33,231 bases of DNA from Tissierellia bacterium (GCA_012735405.1 JAAYHM010000006.1:1-33231); one strand, 5' to 3'; shown: positions 7,785 to 15,517, counted from the stretch's first letter. Numbers and translations: made by a program. Notes: a model not told the origin generated them from the letters alone.

Positions 7785-7917
7785 TCCTTACCTCCAATGA
7801 ATCATATTAAAATTTAGATTCTATATAATATATGAACCTGTTGGATATAATAGAAGTATTACCAGATATATGAAAACAAATACAAGATTACAAGTTTTTG
7901 TTATTTAGAAAATTGAT

Positions 7918-7957
7918 TTAAATTATTAAGAATTCTTAACAATTCTTAATAATTTAA
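7918..7957. repeat. 17-bp inverted repeat with TTAA phased at 10 bp
   Basis: The arms 7918-7934 and 7941-7957 are perfect reverse complements separated by the 6 bp CTTAAC. Within it TTAA recurs at 7926, 7936 and 7946, exactly one helical turn apart, and AATTCTTAA occurs twice in direct orientation. It lies about 114 bp upstream of the -35 element for the M23 gene and about 130 bp from yyaC. Being AT-only apart from a few G/C, it is unlikely to be a terminator and could be an operator or a bent-DNA element. Confidence 0.6.
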
Positions 7958-8070
7958 TAAGTAATGTATAAAATGAATAAAATAAGATAAAGCTTTAAAA
8001 TTTAAATATTTTAGGACAGTTATAATATTTTGGGAATATAAGGATATACTATTTAGACAGGCTAATATTA

Positions 8071-8098
8071 TTGAAAAAATAATTTTCTGTGATATAAT
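8071..8098 (+). promoter_or_regulatory. Sigma-A-type promoter of the M23 peptidase gene
   Basis: TTGAAA (8071-8076), a 16-bp spacer and TATAAT (8093-8098) predict a start near 8105 and an untranslated leader of about 90 nt before ATG 8194. Confidence 0.7.
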
Positions 8099-8116
8099 AA
8101 GCACATAGATTTTAAA

Positions 8117-8133
8117 GGTTACAAAATAGTTAC
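8117..8133 (+). promoter_or_regulatory. WalR-like direct repeat in the M23 gene leader
   Basis: gGTTAC-aaaat-aGTTAC matches the WalR consensus TGTWAH-N5-TGTWAH at five of six positions in each half, with the correct 5-bp gap. WalR controls cell-wall hydrolases in Bacillus and Staphylococcus, and the gene behind it is such an enzyme. The site lies downstream of the predicted transcription start, which would favour repression, unless the TACAAT inside it acts as a second -10. Confidence 0.4.
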
Positions 8134-8153
8134 AATACCTCAACAAAATTAAT

Positions 8154-8195
8154 ATGGTTTTATTTAATCCAATGATGAGGAGGTATTAAAACCAT
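8154..8195 (+). promoter_or_regulatory. Start-codon hairpin of the M23 gene
   Basis: ATGGTTTTA (8154-8162) is the exact reverse complement of TAAAACCAT (8187-8195). The 3' arm includes the first two bases of the ATG and the loop holds the AGGAGGT. Folding would limit initiation, so the element may act in translational control. This is inferred from pairing alone. Confidence 0.4.
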
Positions 8196-9633
8196 GTCAG
8201 AATCAAACAACCCAGCTTCTCAGCCATCCACTCCAAACACGGGGACTAATGGTAATGAGAAACTAGGGTTTCTAAAAGAGTCAATAAACAAAAGATACAG
8301 TTTTAAAAAACTAGTCTTAACCCTTATGCTTGTAGTTATAGGGGTGTGTGTTTTCAGTATCTATAAAATCAATGAAATTAGAACCAGAGCTTACATAGTT
8401 TACTATGGCAACAATGAAGTAGGAATATTAAGGGATAAGGAAAAGGCAGAAGAAATATTACAGCGATTACAAGCTGAGCTGTGTAATACATATAATAGCA
8501 ACATTGTCCTAAAGGATACTTTAAAATTTGAAGAGACTCATGCTAAGGACAGTATGTTGACTTCCTTGGAGGAATTAAAAGCAAATATTAAATCCAATTT
8601 GACCTACAATGTAAAGGGATATGTACTAGTAGTTGATGGTAAAGAATTAGGCTACAGTAATTCCAAAGAAGAACTGGAAAATATTTTGGAAACAATTAAA
8701 GAACCATATTTAAATGAAGAAGAAGAGAACAATATATTGAATGTAGGGTTTGTTGAGGATGTTAAAATTGTAGAAAAGGAATTTCCTTTGAATAGAATAA
8801 AGGATGGAGAAGAAATATTACAATATATTTTAGAAGGTTCGGAAGAAATTAGGACCCACACTGTAGAAGTAGGAGAAAGTCTGTGGACTATAGCAAAAAT
8901 ATATGATGTATCTGTTGACGATTTAATTGTAGCTAATTCAGACAAGGATCCTGAAAGATTACAAATTGGTGATGAAATTAAGCTTACAGTCCCAAAGCCC
9001 TTAATTACAGTTGAAGTTGTTGAAGAGGTTGAATACACTGCAGATGTTGATTTTGATATAAAAACTGAATATGATGACAATATGTATAAAACCCAAAGCA
9101 AGGTCAAGGTAAAGGGTGAAAAGGGAGAAACAAAATATCTGGCCAAGGTTACCAAGCACAATGGCATAGTTGTAAATGAAGAGATATTAAAGGAAGAGGT
9201 TATTAAAAAGCCTGTTGACCAAGTAGTGGTGCAAGGTACCAAGGAACTGCCAAAGACTGCTGCAACTGGTGCTTTCATAATGCCTACAAGGGGAAGATTA
9301 TCTTCCAGGTATGGAATGAGAGGCGGAAGAATGCATTATGGAATAGATATAGCAGCACCATCAGGAACAGCTATAAAGGCAGCAGATGGAGGAAAAGTAG
9401 TTTACGCAGGCTGGAAGGGTTCCTATGGGTATATGGTTGAAATAGATCATGAAAATGGCTATAAAACTAGATATGCCCACTGCAGTAAAATTGAAGTTAA
9501 GGTTGGTGACAGAGTATACAAGGGTCAAATCATAGCCAGAGTTGGAAATACTGGCAGGTCTACAGGATCTCACCTGCATTTTGAAGTACTTAAAAATGGT
9601 GTAAATGTTAATCCATCTGGATATGTAAAATAA
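8194..9633 (+). CDS. Membrane-anchored LysM-G5-M23 endopeptidase
   Basis: A 479-aa cell-wall enzyme. A basic, low-complexity cytoplasmic N-terminus precedes one membrane helix (about residues 40-57, VLTLMLVVIGVCVFSIY). The extracellular part has a region of unknown fold (65-215), a LysM peptidoglycan-binding domain (222-266, THTVEVGESLWTIAKIYDVS), a G5 domain (about 270-348, EEVEYTADVDFDIKTEY) and a C-terminal LytM/M23 domain (about 377-475). The zinc site is complete: H381 and D385 in HYGID, and H460 and H462 in SHLHFE, with H429 in RYAHC. It should cleave peptide cross-bridges in peptidoglycan. The leader carries a WalR-like site, and a shared terminator separates it from the convergent subtilase gene. 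Confidence 0.95.
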   Translation: MSESNNPASQPSTPNTGTNGNEKLGFLKESINKRYSFKKLVLTLMLVVIGVCVFSIYKINEIRTRAYIVYYGNNEVGILRDKEKAEEILQRLQAELCNTYNSNIVLKDTLKFEETHAKDSMLTSLEELKANIKSNLTYNVKGYVLVVDGKELGYSNSKEELENILETIKEPYLNEEEENNILNVGFVEDVKIVEKEFPLNRIKDGEEILQYILEGSEEIRTHTVEVGESLWTIAKIYDVSVDDLIVANSDKDPERLQIGDEIKLTVPKPLITVEVVEEVEYTADVDFDIKTEYDDNMYKTQSKVKVKGEKGETKYLAKVTKHNGIVVNEEILKEEVIKKPVDQVVVQGTKELPKTAATGAFIMPTRGRLSSRYGMRGGRMHYGIDIAAPSGTAIKAADGGKVVYAGWKGSYGYMVEIDHENGYKTRYAHCSKIEVKVGDRVYKGQIIARVGNTGRSTGSHLHFEVLKNGVNVNPSGYVK

Positions 9634-9660
9634 GAGGAAGGATAGCCTTCCTCTTATTTA
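9631..9660. terminator. Bidirectional terminator between M23 and subtilase genes
   Basis: TAAGAGGAAGG (9631-9641) pairs perfectly with CCTTCCTCTTA (9646-9656) around ATAG. The first arm begins with the peptidase stop codon. Short T runs follow on both strands, so the element serves both convergent genes. Confidence 0.88.
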
Positions 9661-10953
9661 TGCATTTTTATCCAGCAGATAGTAAATTAGCAATATAGTT
9701 AAAAGCTCTTCCAATATATCCTTACCTAAAAAGGAGGAGCCGGACCTTTTTAAACCTTTTTTATCTTCAATTTCTTCTGTTTCATCTTCATTGAAAAGCT
9801 TCTGTAAATTTACAAGGCCTGAACCCTGATTATTTTTAGAGTCCTTTAAGTCTATACAGGCATTTATTAATTTTTCCTTAACCTGATCAGGTGATAAGTT
9901 CCCATATTTATTAAGGAGTAAGGCTACAGTACCGGAAATTAAAGGAGTAGCCATAGATGTTCCACTCATGGATATATACCCGTCTTCTTCAATATGGGAT
10001 AGGGAATTTATATTTACTCCTGGTGCTACCAAATCTGGCTTTGTTAACCCTTCATTTGTTGGTCCACGGCTGGAAAATCTCGCTATTTCATCATCTGATG
10101 GATCTATAGTCCTTTTATCATCTATAGCACCTACAGTAATAACATCTGGACTAATTCCGGGAGATACAATGGTCCTTGGTTCAGGCCCACTATTTCCTGC
10201 TGCGGCCACAACTATTAAGCCAGCATTTTTAGCTTCTTTTACAGCCTTACATAAAGGATCCTTCTGATAACTGTTATTTGCAGGGCTACCAAAGGACAGA
10301 TTTAATATTTTTGTATTGTATTCATCTTTTGTCTTAACAGCATATTCAATAGCAGCTATAATATCAGACATATTTCCGCTGCCCCTATTATTTAAAGCCT
10401 TAATACCTAGAATATTAGCTTCAGGCGCAATACCTGCATATTTTCCTCTTGAGGAGTATCCATTACCTGCTATAATTCCAGCCACATGGGTACCATGTCC
10501 ATTATCATCGTAGGGTGATGTTTTGTTATTAATAAAATCTTTAAATCCAATTATCCTGTTTACTGGTCTGGTTAAATCGTAATGGGGAGCAACCCCTGTA
10601 TCTATTACAGCAACTGTTATACCTTCTCCTTTATACCCTTGTTCGTGTGGAAAATGGGCTTCCATTGTTGGTACAGATATATCTAATAGGGCATATACTT
10701 TTACATCAAAACTGATATATTCTATATCTGGATCATTAGCCAATCTGTAAATAGTTTCTGTATCAAGATTGCACGCAATGCCCCTTATTATTGAAAGCCT
10801 TTTTTTAACCTTAGTGGCAAGATTCATAATGCCTTCTTCTAATCTAGCATCATTCCTCTTTAATTGAATTATAACAGGCAGTTCTTCATTGGATTGGGAC
10901 ATAATTTTAGCTCCTAATATTGGGCATAATTTAGAACTGTTTAGTCCTCTCAT
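9658..10953 (-). CDS. S8 family serine peptidase (intracellular subtilase, AprX-like)
   Basis: The start is placed at ATG 10951-10953 because GGAAGGGGG stands just upstream, giving 431 aa; the track start 18 codons earlier has no such site. No signal peptide is present, so the enzyme is probably cytoplasmic. After an N-terminal prodomain-like region (about residues 1-95), the catalytic triad is complete: D118 (VIDTGVA), H153 (GHGTHVAG) and S333 (SGTSMATP), with oxyanion N254 (AAGNSG). The protein ends in a very hydrophobic stretch (LLTILLIYYLLDKNA), unusual for this family. A possible mother-cell promoter lies directly upstream, and neighbouring yyaC is also a sporulation gene. The peptidase call is firm; the sporulation link is tentative. 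Confidence 0.94.
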   Translation of the reverse strand: MRGLNSSKLCPILGAKIMSQSNEELPVIIQLKRNDARLEEGIMNLATKVKKRLSIIRGIACNLDTETIYRLANDPDIEYISFDVKVYALLDISVPTMEAHFPHEQGYKGEGITVAVIDTGVAPHYDLTRPVNRIIGFKDFINNKTSPYDDNGHGTHVAGIIAGNGYSSRGKYAGIAPEANILGIKALNNRGSGNMSDIIAAIEYAVKTKDEYNTKILNLSFGSPANNSYQKDPLCKAVKEAKNAGLIVVAAAGNSGPEPRTIVSPGISPDVITVGAIDDKRTIDPSDDEIARFSSRGPTNEGLTKPDLVAPGVNINSLSHIEEDGYISMSGTSMATPLISGTVALLLNKYGNLSPDQVKEKLINACIDLKDSKNNQGSGLVNLQKLFNEDETEEIEDKKGLKRSGSSFLGKDILEELLTILLIYYLLDKNA

Positions 10954-10974
10954 AGTCGACCCCCTTCCTTGTTC

Positions 10975-11002
10975 TATTTTATGCAGTAAAAGACAAAAAG
11001 TG
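10975..11002 (-). promoter_or_regulatory. Possible sigma-K/sigma-E-type promoter of the subtilase gene
   Basis: On the minus strand AC (11001-11000), 16 bases, then gCATAaaaTA (10984-10975) fit the sigma-K pattern (mACm, 16-17 bp, gCATAnnnTA). The predicted start falls near 10968, leaving a very short leader before the GGAAGGGGG and ATG 10953. The gap between the upstream terminator and the gene is only about 50 bp, so the promoter must lie here unless there is read-through. A short motif in AT-rich DNA can match by chance. Confidence 0.35.
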
Positions 11003-11005
11003 CTC

Positions 11006-11033
11006 AAAAAAAGAAAAGCCCCGTAGGGCTTTT
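11006..11033 (-). terminator. Terminator of the P-type ATPase gene
   Basis: Read on the minus strand, AAAAGCCC and GGGCTTTT (plus coordinates 11026-11033 and 11014-11021) form an 8-bp stem with a 4-nt loop. A C and seven T's follow (11012-11006). It ends the ATPase transcript before the subtilase gene. Confidence 0.9.
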
Positions 11034-11045
11034 TAAATTTACTAT

Positions 11046-13730
11046 TTATTTTTTTGCTACCTTATATAATTCACCAAATACTAATGGTATTATGGAAAAT
11101 AACAAAACCATGCTCCAATCCCCCAGTCCCATTGCAAAGGTGTCAAATATAGGCTGTAGGGCTGGAACATATATTACCACTAATAACAGGGTAAAAGCAA
11201 GTAGGGTTGATCTAACCATGGTTTTATTTGAAAATACGCCTATTTTAAGTATACTGTGGTTTAAGGACCTGCTTGAATATGCTCTTAAAAGTTCTGCTGT
11301 AATTAGTGTAGCAAAGGTAATTGTCCTTGCATAGTATAGATTTACAGTTCCATAGGTTCTCATTCCCCAAATATATGCACCTAGGGTAGCAGCAGATATG
11401 GCAATACTTTGTACTACTAAGGCCTTAATCATATCTTTATCAAGTATTGGCTCATCAGGATCCCTTGGTGGTATATCCATTATTTCCGGGTCGCCTTTTT
11501 CCATACCTAAGGCTAGGGCTGGAAAACTATCTGTTACAAGGTTTAACCACAATAGCTGTATTGGAAGTAGGGGAACTTCAAAGCCTAATAATATACTTAA
11601 GAATATTACCAATACCTCTCCTATATTACATGAAAGCAGGAAGAATACGAATTTCTTTATGTTACTATATATAATTCTACCCTCTTCTACTGCTGCAACA
11701 ATGCTGGCAAAATTATCATCTGTTAAAATAACTTCAGCAGTATTTTTAGCCACATCTGTACCGGTAATTCCCATGGAAATACCAATATCAGCTTTTTTAA
11801 GGGCTAGGGCATCATTTACACCATCACCAGTCATAGCAGCAATTTCACCATTTTTCTTTAAGGCATCTACAATTCTTACCTTATGTTCTGGGGAAACTCT
11901 GGCATATACTCTTTTTTCCTTAACTACTTCCCTTAATTCTTCATCAGTTAAATTATCCAATTCCTGCCCCATCATAGCCTGGCTTTCATGATCTGCCATG
12001 CCTAATTGTTTTGCAATGGCAAAGGCAGTTTCCTTATAATCTCCTGTAATCATGACAGTTTTAATTCCTGCATTTTTACATTTCTTAATAGCTTCCTTTG
12101 CTTCTTCTCTCGGTGGGTCTATCATTCCGACTAAACCTACAAATATCAGGTTATTTTCTATAGTTTCAGTAGTAATTTCATTTGGAAGGCTATCATATTG
12201 TCTAAAGGCCATTGCCAGAACCCTTAAGGCCTCCCTTGAAAATTTAGAGTTTACATCTAATACCTTTTTCTTTAAATCTTCAGTAAAAGGTACAATTTCA
12301 CCATTTAGATAAATACTGCTACTTTTGCTGATTAATATGTCCGGTGCACCTTTTGTAAAGGACACTACTTTACCAGGAATAAAGTTTTCATGGAAGGTAG
12401 TCATCATCTTTCTATCAGAATCAAAGGGCAGTTCTTCAATCCTTGGATATTTTTGGTTAATTTCCTCCTGCCTTATGCCTGCTTTTTCAGCCAGTGTAAC
12501 TAAGGCTCCTTCTGTTGGATCTCCAAGAATCTTATATCCTTCATCTGTTTCAGTTAATTTAGCATCACTACATAGTGTTCCTATTGACAATAATGTATTT
12601 ATATTAACTGACCCTGTTACATTTTCCACTTCTACTCCATCTATTGTGAATTTGCCCTTAGGCTCATATCCAATTCCAGAAACATCAATAATTTTATCAT
12701 CAGTATAAACCTTTACTACAGTCATTTCATTTTGGGTTAGGGTACCTGTTTTATCTGAGCATATATAGGTTGTGGTACCTAAGGTTTCAACAGATAGCAG
12801 TTTTTTTACAATAGCATTACGTTCAACCATTCTGTTCATACCTAAAGCTAATACTATTGTAACTATTGCAGCTAATCCTTCTGGTATAGCAGCTACTGCT
12901 AAACTAATAGATGTCATAAACATGCTTAGAACATCCCTACCTTGATATAAACCAAGGCCAAATACTACTAAACATACAACTATAACCACAATACCCAAAA
13001 ACTTACCTAATTGATTTAGCTTTCTCTGTAATGGAGTAGGTTCATTGTCGTAGGTTTGAATCATAGTAGCAATTTTTCCAATTTCAGTATCATGGCCTGT
13101 GCCTACAACAACTCCCTTACCCCTACCATAAGAAACTATGGTACTGGAGTAGGCCATGTTTACCCTATCTCCTAATGAAACATCTTCATCAAAGGTTATA
13201 TTTGAATCCTTTTCAACTGGTACGGATTCTCCAGTTAAGGAGGCTTCTTCTACCTTTAAATTAGAAGATTCAATTAGTCTTAAATCGGCTGGTATAACAT
13301 CACCAGTTTCTAAAATAACAATATCCCCTGGAACAACATTATTTGATGGTATAACTTCAACATTCCCATTTCTTAATATCTTGGCACTGGGAGCTGCCAT
13401 TTTTTTCAATGCTTCCAAAGATTTTTCCGCTTTACCCTCCTGATAAATTCCCAAGGCTGCATTAACAATAACTATGGCTATTATAACTACAGCATCTACT
13501 TTTTCTCCTACAAAGTAGGATATAACAGCAGCAACAATTAATATTAGAATAAGGAAGTCATTAAATTGTGCTATAATTTTTGATAGCATACTTTGTTTTC
13601 CTTCTTCTTTTAATGCATTAGGTCCATATTTTTCCAGCCTTTTTTGTGCTTCTTCATTGCTTAGACCTTTGTCGGTACTGGTACTTAATTGGGAAACAAC
13701 TTCTTCTTTGCTTTTTTTGTACCACTCCAT
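11046..13730 (-). CDS. P-type ATPase, Ca2+-ATPase family, probable Mn2+/Ca2+ exporter
   Basis: An 894-aa P2A-type pump. The N-terminal cation-ATPase domain (KGLSNEEAQKRLEKYGPNAL) leads to the actuator domain with TGES (166-169), the phosphorylation site D326 in SDKTGTLT, and the hinge MTGDGVNDALALKKADIG. The ion-site residues known from SERCA are present: E284 in AAIPEGL (helix 4), E in NIGEVL (helix 5), and N, T and D in NLVTDSFPALALG (helix 6). By protein family it would be called a calcium pump. However, the gene is preceded by a complete yybP-ykoY manganese riboswitch, terminator and promoter, so manganese efflux is the more likely physiological role. Related pumps are known to move both ions. 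Confidence 0.95.
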   Translation of the reverse strand: MEWYKKSKEEVVSQLSTSTDKGLSNEEAQKRLEKYGPNALKEEGKQSMLSKIIAQFNDFLILILIVAAVISYFVGEKVDAVVIIAIVIVNAALGIYQEGKAEKSLEALKKMAAPSAKILRNGNVEVIPSNNVVPGDIVILETGDVIPADLRLIESSNLKVEEASLTGESVPVEKDSNITFDEDVSLGDRVNMAYSSTIVSYGRGKGVVVGTGHDTEIGKIATMIQTYDNEPTPLQRKLNQLGKFLGIVVIVVCLVVFGLGLYQGRDVLSMFMTSISLAVAAIPEGLAAIVTIVLALGMNRMVERNAIVKKLLSVETLGTTTYICSDKTGTLTQNEMTVVKVYTDDKIIDVSGIGYEPKGKFTIDGVEVENVTGSVNINTLLSIGTLCSDAKLTETDEGYKILGDPTEGALVTLAEKAGIRQEEINQKYPRIEELPFDSDRKMMTTFHENFIPGKVVSFTKGAPDILISKSSSIYLNGEIVPFTEDLKKKVLDVNSKFSREALRVLAMAFRQYDSLPNEITTETIENNLIFVGLVGMIDPPREEAKEAIKKCKNAGIKTVMITGDYKETAFAIAKQLGMADHESQAMMGQELDNLTDEELREVVKEKRVYARVSPEHKVRIVDALKKNGEIAAMTGDGVNDALALKKADIGISMGITGTDVAKNTAEVILTDDNFASIVAAVEEGRIIYSNIKKFVFFLLSCNIGEVLVIFLSILLGFEVPLLPIQLLWLNLVTDSFPALALGMEKGDPEIMDIPPRDPDEPILDKDMIKALVVQSIAISAATLGAYIWGMRTYGTVNLYYARTITFATLITAELLRAYSSRSLNHSILKIGVFSNKTMVRSTLLAFTLLLVVIYVPALQPIFDTFAMGLGDWSMVLLFSIIPLVFGELYKVAKK

Positions 13731-13810
13731 AATAGATAATCATCCTTTCTTAATTTGATTTAGTATACCACTTAGCAACTAAAAAATAACTTAAATTAAA
13801 CATATAAAAC

Positions 13811-13851
13811 AAAAAAGACCTTTGTTTAGACTCTTGCCTAAACAAAGGTCT
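13811..13851 (-). terminator. Riboswitch-controlled terminator
   Basis: On the minus strand AGACCTTTGTTTAG (13851-13838) pairs perfectly with CTAAACAAAGGTCT (13829-13816) around an 8-nt loop and is followed by five further T's (13815-13811). The CCTTTG in the first arm is also the 3' strand of the riboswitch P1 helix, so aptamer and terminator are mutually exclusive. Ligand binding should therefore turn the ATPase gene on. Confidence 0.93.
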
Positions 13852-13927
13852 TGCTACCTAAATCAGGCTAGTTAACCGGGAATAAATCCGTACTGACGGC
13901 TAACTACTTGCAAGCTACTCCCCTTTG
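13843..13927 (-). promoter_or_regulatory. yybP-ykoY (manganese) riboswitch aptamer
   Basis: The minus strand reads CAAAGGGGAGTAGC, then GCCGTCAGTACGG, then CCCGGTTAACTAGCC, and closes with GCAAGACCTTTG. These are the conserved blocks of the yybP-ykoY motif. P1 pairs CAAAGG (13927-13922) with CCTTTG (13848-13843). Members of this class sense Mn2+ and control metal exporters, including P-type ATPases. Position (just after a promoter, upstream of the ATPase gene) and the overlapping terminator agree with a transcriptional ON switch. Confidence 0.94.
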
Positions 13928-13935
13928 CAGCTTAT

Positions 13936-13964
13936 ATTATATAATAATTTCTTTTATATTTCAA
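13936..13964 (-). promoter_or_regulatory. Sigma-A promoter of the riboswitch-ATPase transcript
   Basis: On the minus strand TTGAAA (13964-13959), a 17-bp spacer and a consensus TATAAT (13941-13936) predict a start near 13929, immediately before the aptamer. Confidence 0.88.
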
Positions 13965-14236
13965 TATAAACCATATAAATATTTTTATTTATTGGATTTT
14001 AGTCCAAATTATACTATTTTATCATACAAACAAAGGGATGTATGTGTAAAGATGCATATGACTATAACTAAAATTTATGATATAAAGCCTAAGGATAGAT
14101 ATTTTTAATTGGAAAAAGACATATTGGAGTGGTAGAATGCTTTTTGGTACAGGCTTGTTTAGTAATCTTACTAGTAAATATCATAATTTAGCTATAGTTC
14201 TAATAAGAAAACTTTAATGTGGAAAGGAGAATTTAT
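13965..14236 (+). other. Leader region of the ABC transporter gene
   Basis: About 270 bp of AT-rich sequence precede the lipoprotein gene. It holds a small palindrome TTGGA-N6-TCCAA, the palindrome TTACTAGTAA, and a weak promoter candidate (TTGGAA, 18 bp, TAGAAT) near 14110-14140. A 26-codon ORF (14137-14217) has GGAG upstream and ends just before the lipoprotein gene's ribosome binding site. I see no TPP, SAM, cobalamin or T-box element. The track ORF 13908-14108 overlaps the riboswitch and lacks a ribosome binding site. Confidence 0.45.
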
Positions 14237-15409
14237 ATGAAAAGAATCTTTTTACTACTATTAGTAGCTGCACTTATCCTTAGCTCCCTTGTGGGCTGTA
14301 CTGGCAAGGAAACAGCCCAAGATAGTGATAGTGTGGAAGTAGCTGAGGAAAGTGGAGAAAATGAAACAGAAAAATCCAGTGAAGAAATTCCAAAATTTAG
14401 GATAGGTTGGAATAATGAACTACATACCGGAAATATGCATTTAGCTTTTGAAAGACCTGATTTATTTGAAAACAATGAGATTTATCTAAGACCAATAAGT
14501 AATCAGCAATTGGAACTAGTGAAAGATGGTCAGGTAATAGCCATTTTTGAATTTACATTGGTTAAAGGTGCATCTGAATCAGTAACCCTTATGACTCAGG
14601 GACATATGGATATAGCTTTTGGATCCAGCACTGCTTATATGACGGCAGCAGATCAGGGATTAGATGTTAGGATTCTTTGTCCGGTTCAGAGCGGTGGAGT
14701 TTCTATAGTAGCAGATATAGATGCAGAATATGATACTTTTGAAGAATTAGTTGAATATGCAAAAAATACAGAAAAACCAATATTAGCTGGTTACCATTCT
14801 GCTGTTTCAAGTCCTAGAATAGTCTTGGAATATGCTTTAAAGGACGCTGGAGTAAAGGTAACGGAGGATACATCAGATTTTGAGGCAGATGTAGTAATGA
14901 TAGACCTAAAGGGGCTAAGCAACCTAATTCCTTCACTAAGCTCCGGACAAGTTGAGCTATGGGCAGGCCCAGTTCCTCATCCTCAAAATGCTGAAGCCCA
15001 AGGAATTGGAAAAATTATTGCAACCTTAGATGAACTACCAGGTGGAAAATGGGTTGATTTCCCATGCTGTACCATGAATGTTCATAATGATGTGATAGAA
15101 AATTATCCAGAAGTAGTTGAAGCTTTGCTACAAGCTACTACAGATATTCATAATTTTGCACAAAACAATAGGGAAGAGACAGCAGAGGCCTTGGCTGGAT
15201 TTATGGGACTTGACAAAGAGGTATTATTAAACAATAACACGACATATTCTACCCAAGTAAATGAAAACTTTATAAATGGTATGAAAATCTATTATGAAGC
15301 CATGACTGAAATGGGTAAATTTTCAGGTGAATTTGCAGGAAAGGATTTTGATGAGATTAAGGATAGGGTATTTGACTTTTCTTTCATAGAGAAGATATCC
15401 GGTAAATAG
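14237..15409 (+). CDS. ABC transporter substrate-binding lipoprotein (NMT1/SsuA-like)
   Basis: The start is ATG 14237, seven codons inside the track ORF, because GGAAAGGAG lies just before it and a signal sequence follows at once: MKRIFLLLLVAALILSSLVGC with lipobox LVGC. The 390-aa lipoprotein has an acidic linker (residues 25-48) and then a periplasmic-binding fold: FRIGWNNELHTGNMHLAFE, the segment MDIAFGSSTAYMTAADQGLDV, and FPCCTMNVHNDVIENYPEVVEALL. This layout fits the nitrate/sulfonate/taurine/thiamine-precursor class. The ligand cannot be named: there is no riboswitch and no metabolic neighbour. It leads an operon with a permease and an ATPase. Confidence 0.9.
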   Translation: MKRIFLLLLVAALILSSLVGCTGKETAQDSDSVEVAEESGENETEKSSEEIPKFRIGWNNELHTGNMHLAFERPDLFENNEIYLRPISNQQLELVKDGQVIAIFEFTLVKGASESVTLMTQGHMDIAFGSSTAYMTAADQGLDVRILCPVQSGGVSIVADIDAEYDTFEELVEYAKNTEKPILAGYHSAVSSPRIVLEYALKDAGVKVTEDTSDFEADVVMIDLKGLSNLIPSLSSGQVELWAGPVPHPQNAEAQGIGKIIATLDELPGGKWVDFPCCTMNVHNDVIENYPEVVEALLQATTDIHNFAQNNREETAEALAGFMGLDKEVLLNNNTTYSTQVNENFINGMKIYYEAMTEMGKFSGEFAGKDFDEIKDRVFDFSFIEKISGK

Positions 15410-15425
15410 TTTGCAGTTTTTTGGG

Positions 15426-15463
15426 AATCAAAGTATTTGGGCATTAGCTCAAATACTTTGATT
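15426..15463 (+). other. Long intercistronic hairpin between lipoprotein and permease genes
   Basis: AATCAAAGTATTTG (15426-15439) and CAAATACTTTGATT (15450-15463) pair perfectly. The stem continues through one G-U and two G-C pairs to a 4-nt loop, 17 pairs in all. No U run follows, so it should not terminate efficiently. It begins 17 bp after the lipoprotein stop. Hairpins in this position often protect the upstream message and let the binding protein be made in excess of the permease. Confidence 0.75.
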
Positions 15464-15517
15464 AATATGGAAAAAATTAGAAAGGAGCAGGGCCTTACAT
15501 GGTTAAGGATGATCAAT

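Larger units (their letters stand above)
7785..8193. other. 409-bp divergent intergenic region between yyaC and the M23 gene
   Basis: This very AT-rich stretch separates yyaC (leftward) from the M23 peptidase gene (rightward). It holds a long inverted repeat with phased TTAA steps (7918-7957), a sigma-A-type promoter for the peptidase gene (8071-8098), a WalR-like direct repeat (8117-8133) and a hairpin at the start codon (8154-8195), each listed separately. Between 7800 and 7917 I see only AT-rich sequence that may include the yyaC promoter. Confidence 0.7.

Noticed and set aside
8652-9278. 208-aa minus-strand ORF inside the M23 gene
   Set aside because: It is antisense to a clearly assigned gene, its serine/threonine-rich content is typical of shadow frames, and no ribosome binding site is seen.
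11398-11991. 197-aa plus-strand ORF (and similar ones at 12052 and 12325)
   Set aside because: These are antisense shadows of the P-type ATPase, whose motifs are intact on the other strand.
13908-14108. Track ORF of 66 aa on the plus strand before the ABC operon
   Set aside because: It overlaps the minus-strand riboswitch and promoter, lacks a ribosome binding site and has AT-driven composition.
15437-15517. N-terminal extension of the permease from the track TTG
   Set aside because: The TTG lies inside the long intercistronic hairpin, has no ribosome binding site, and the extension is not membrane-like.
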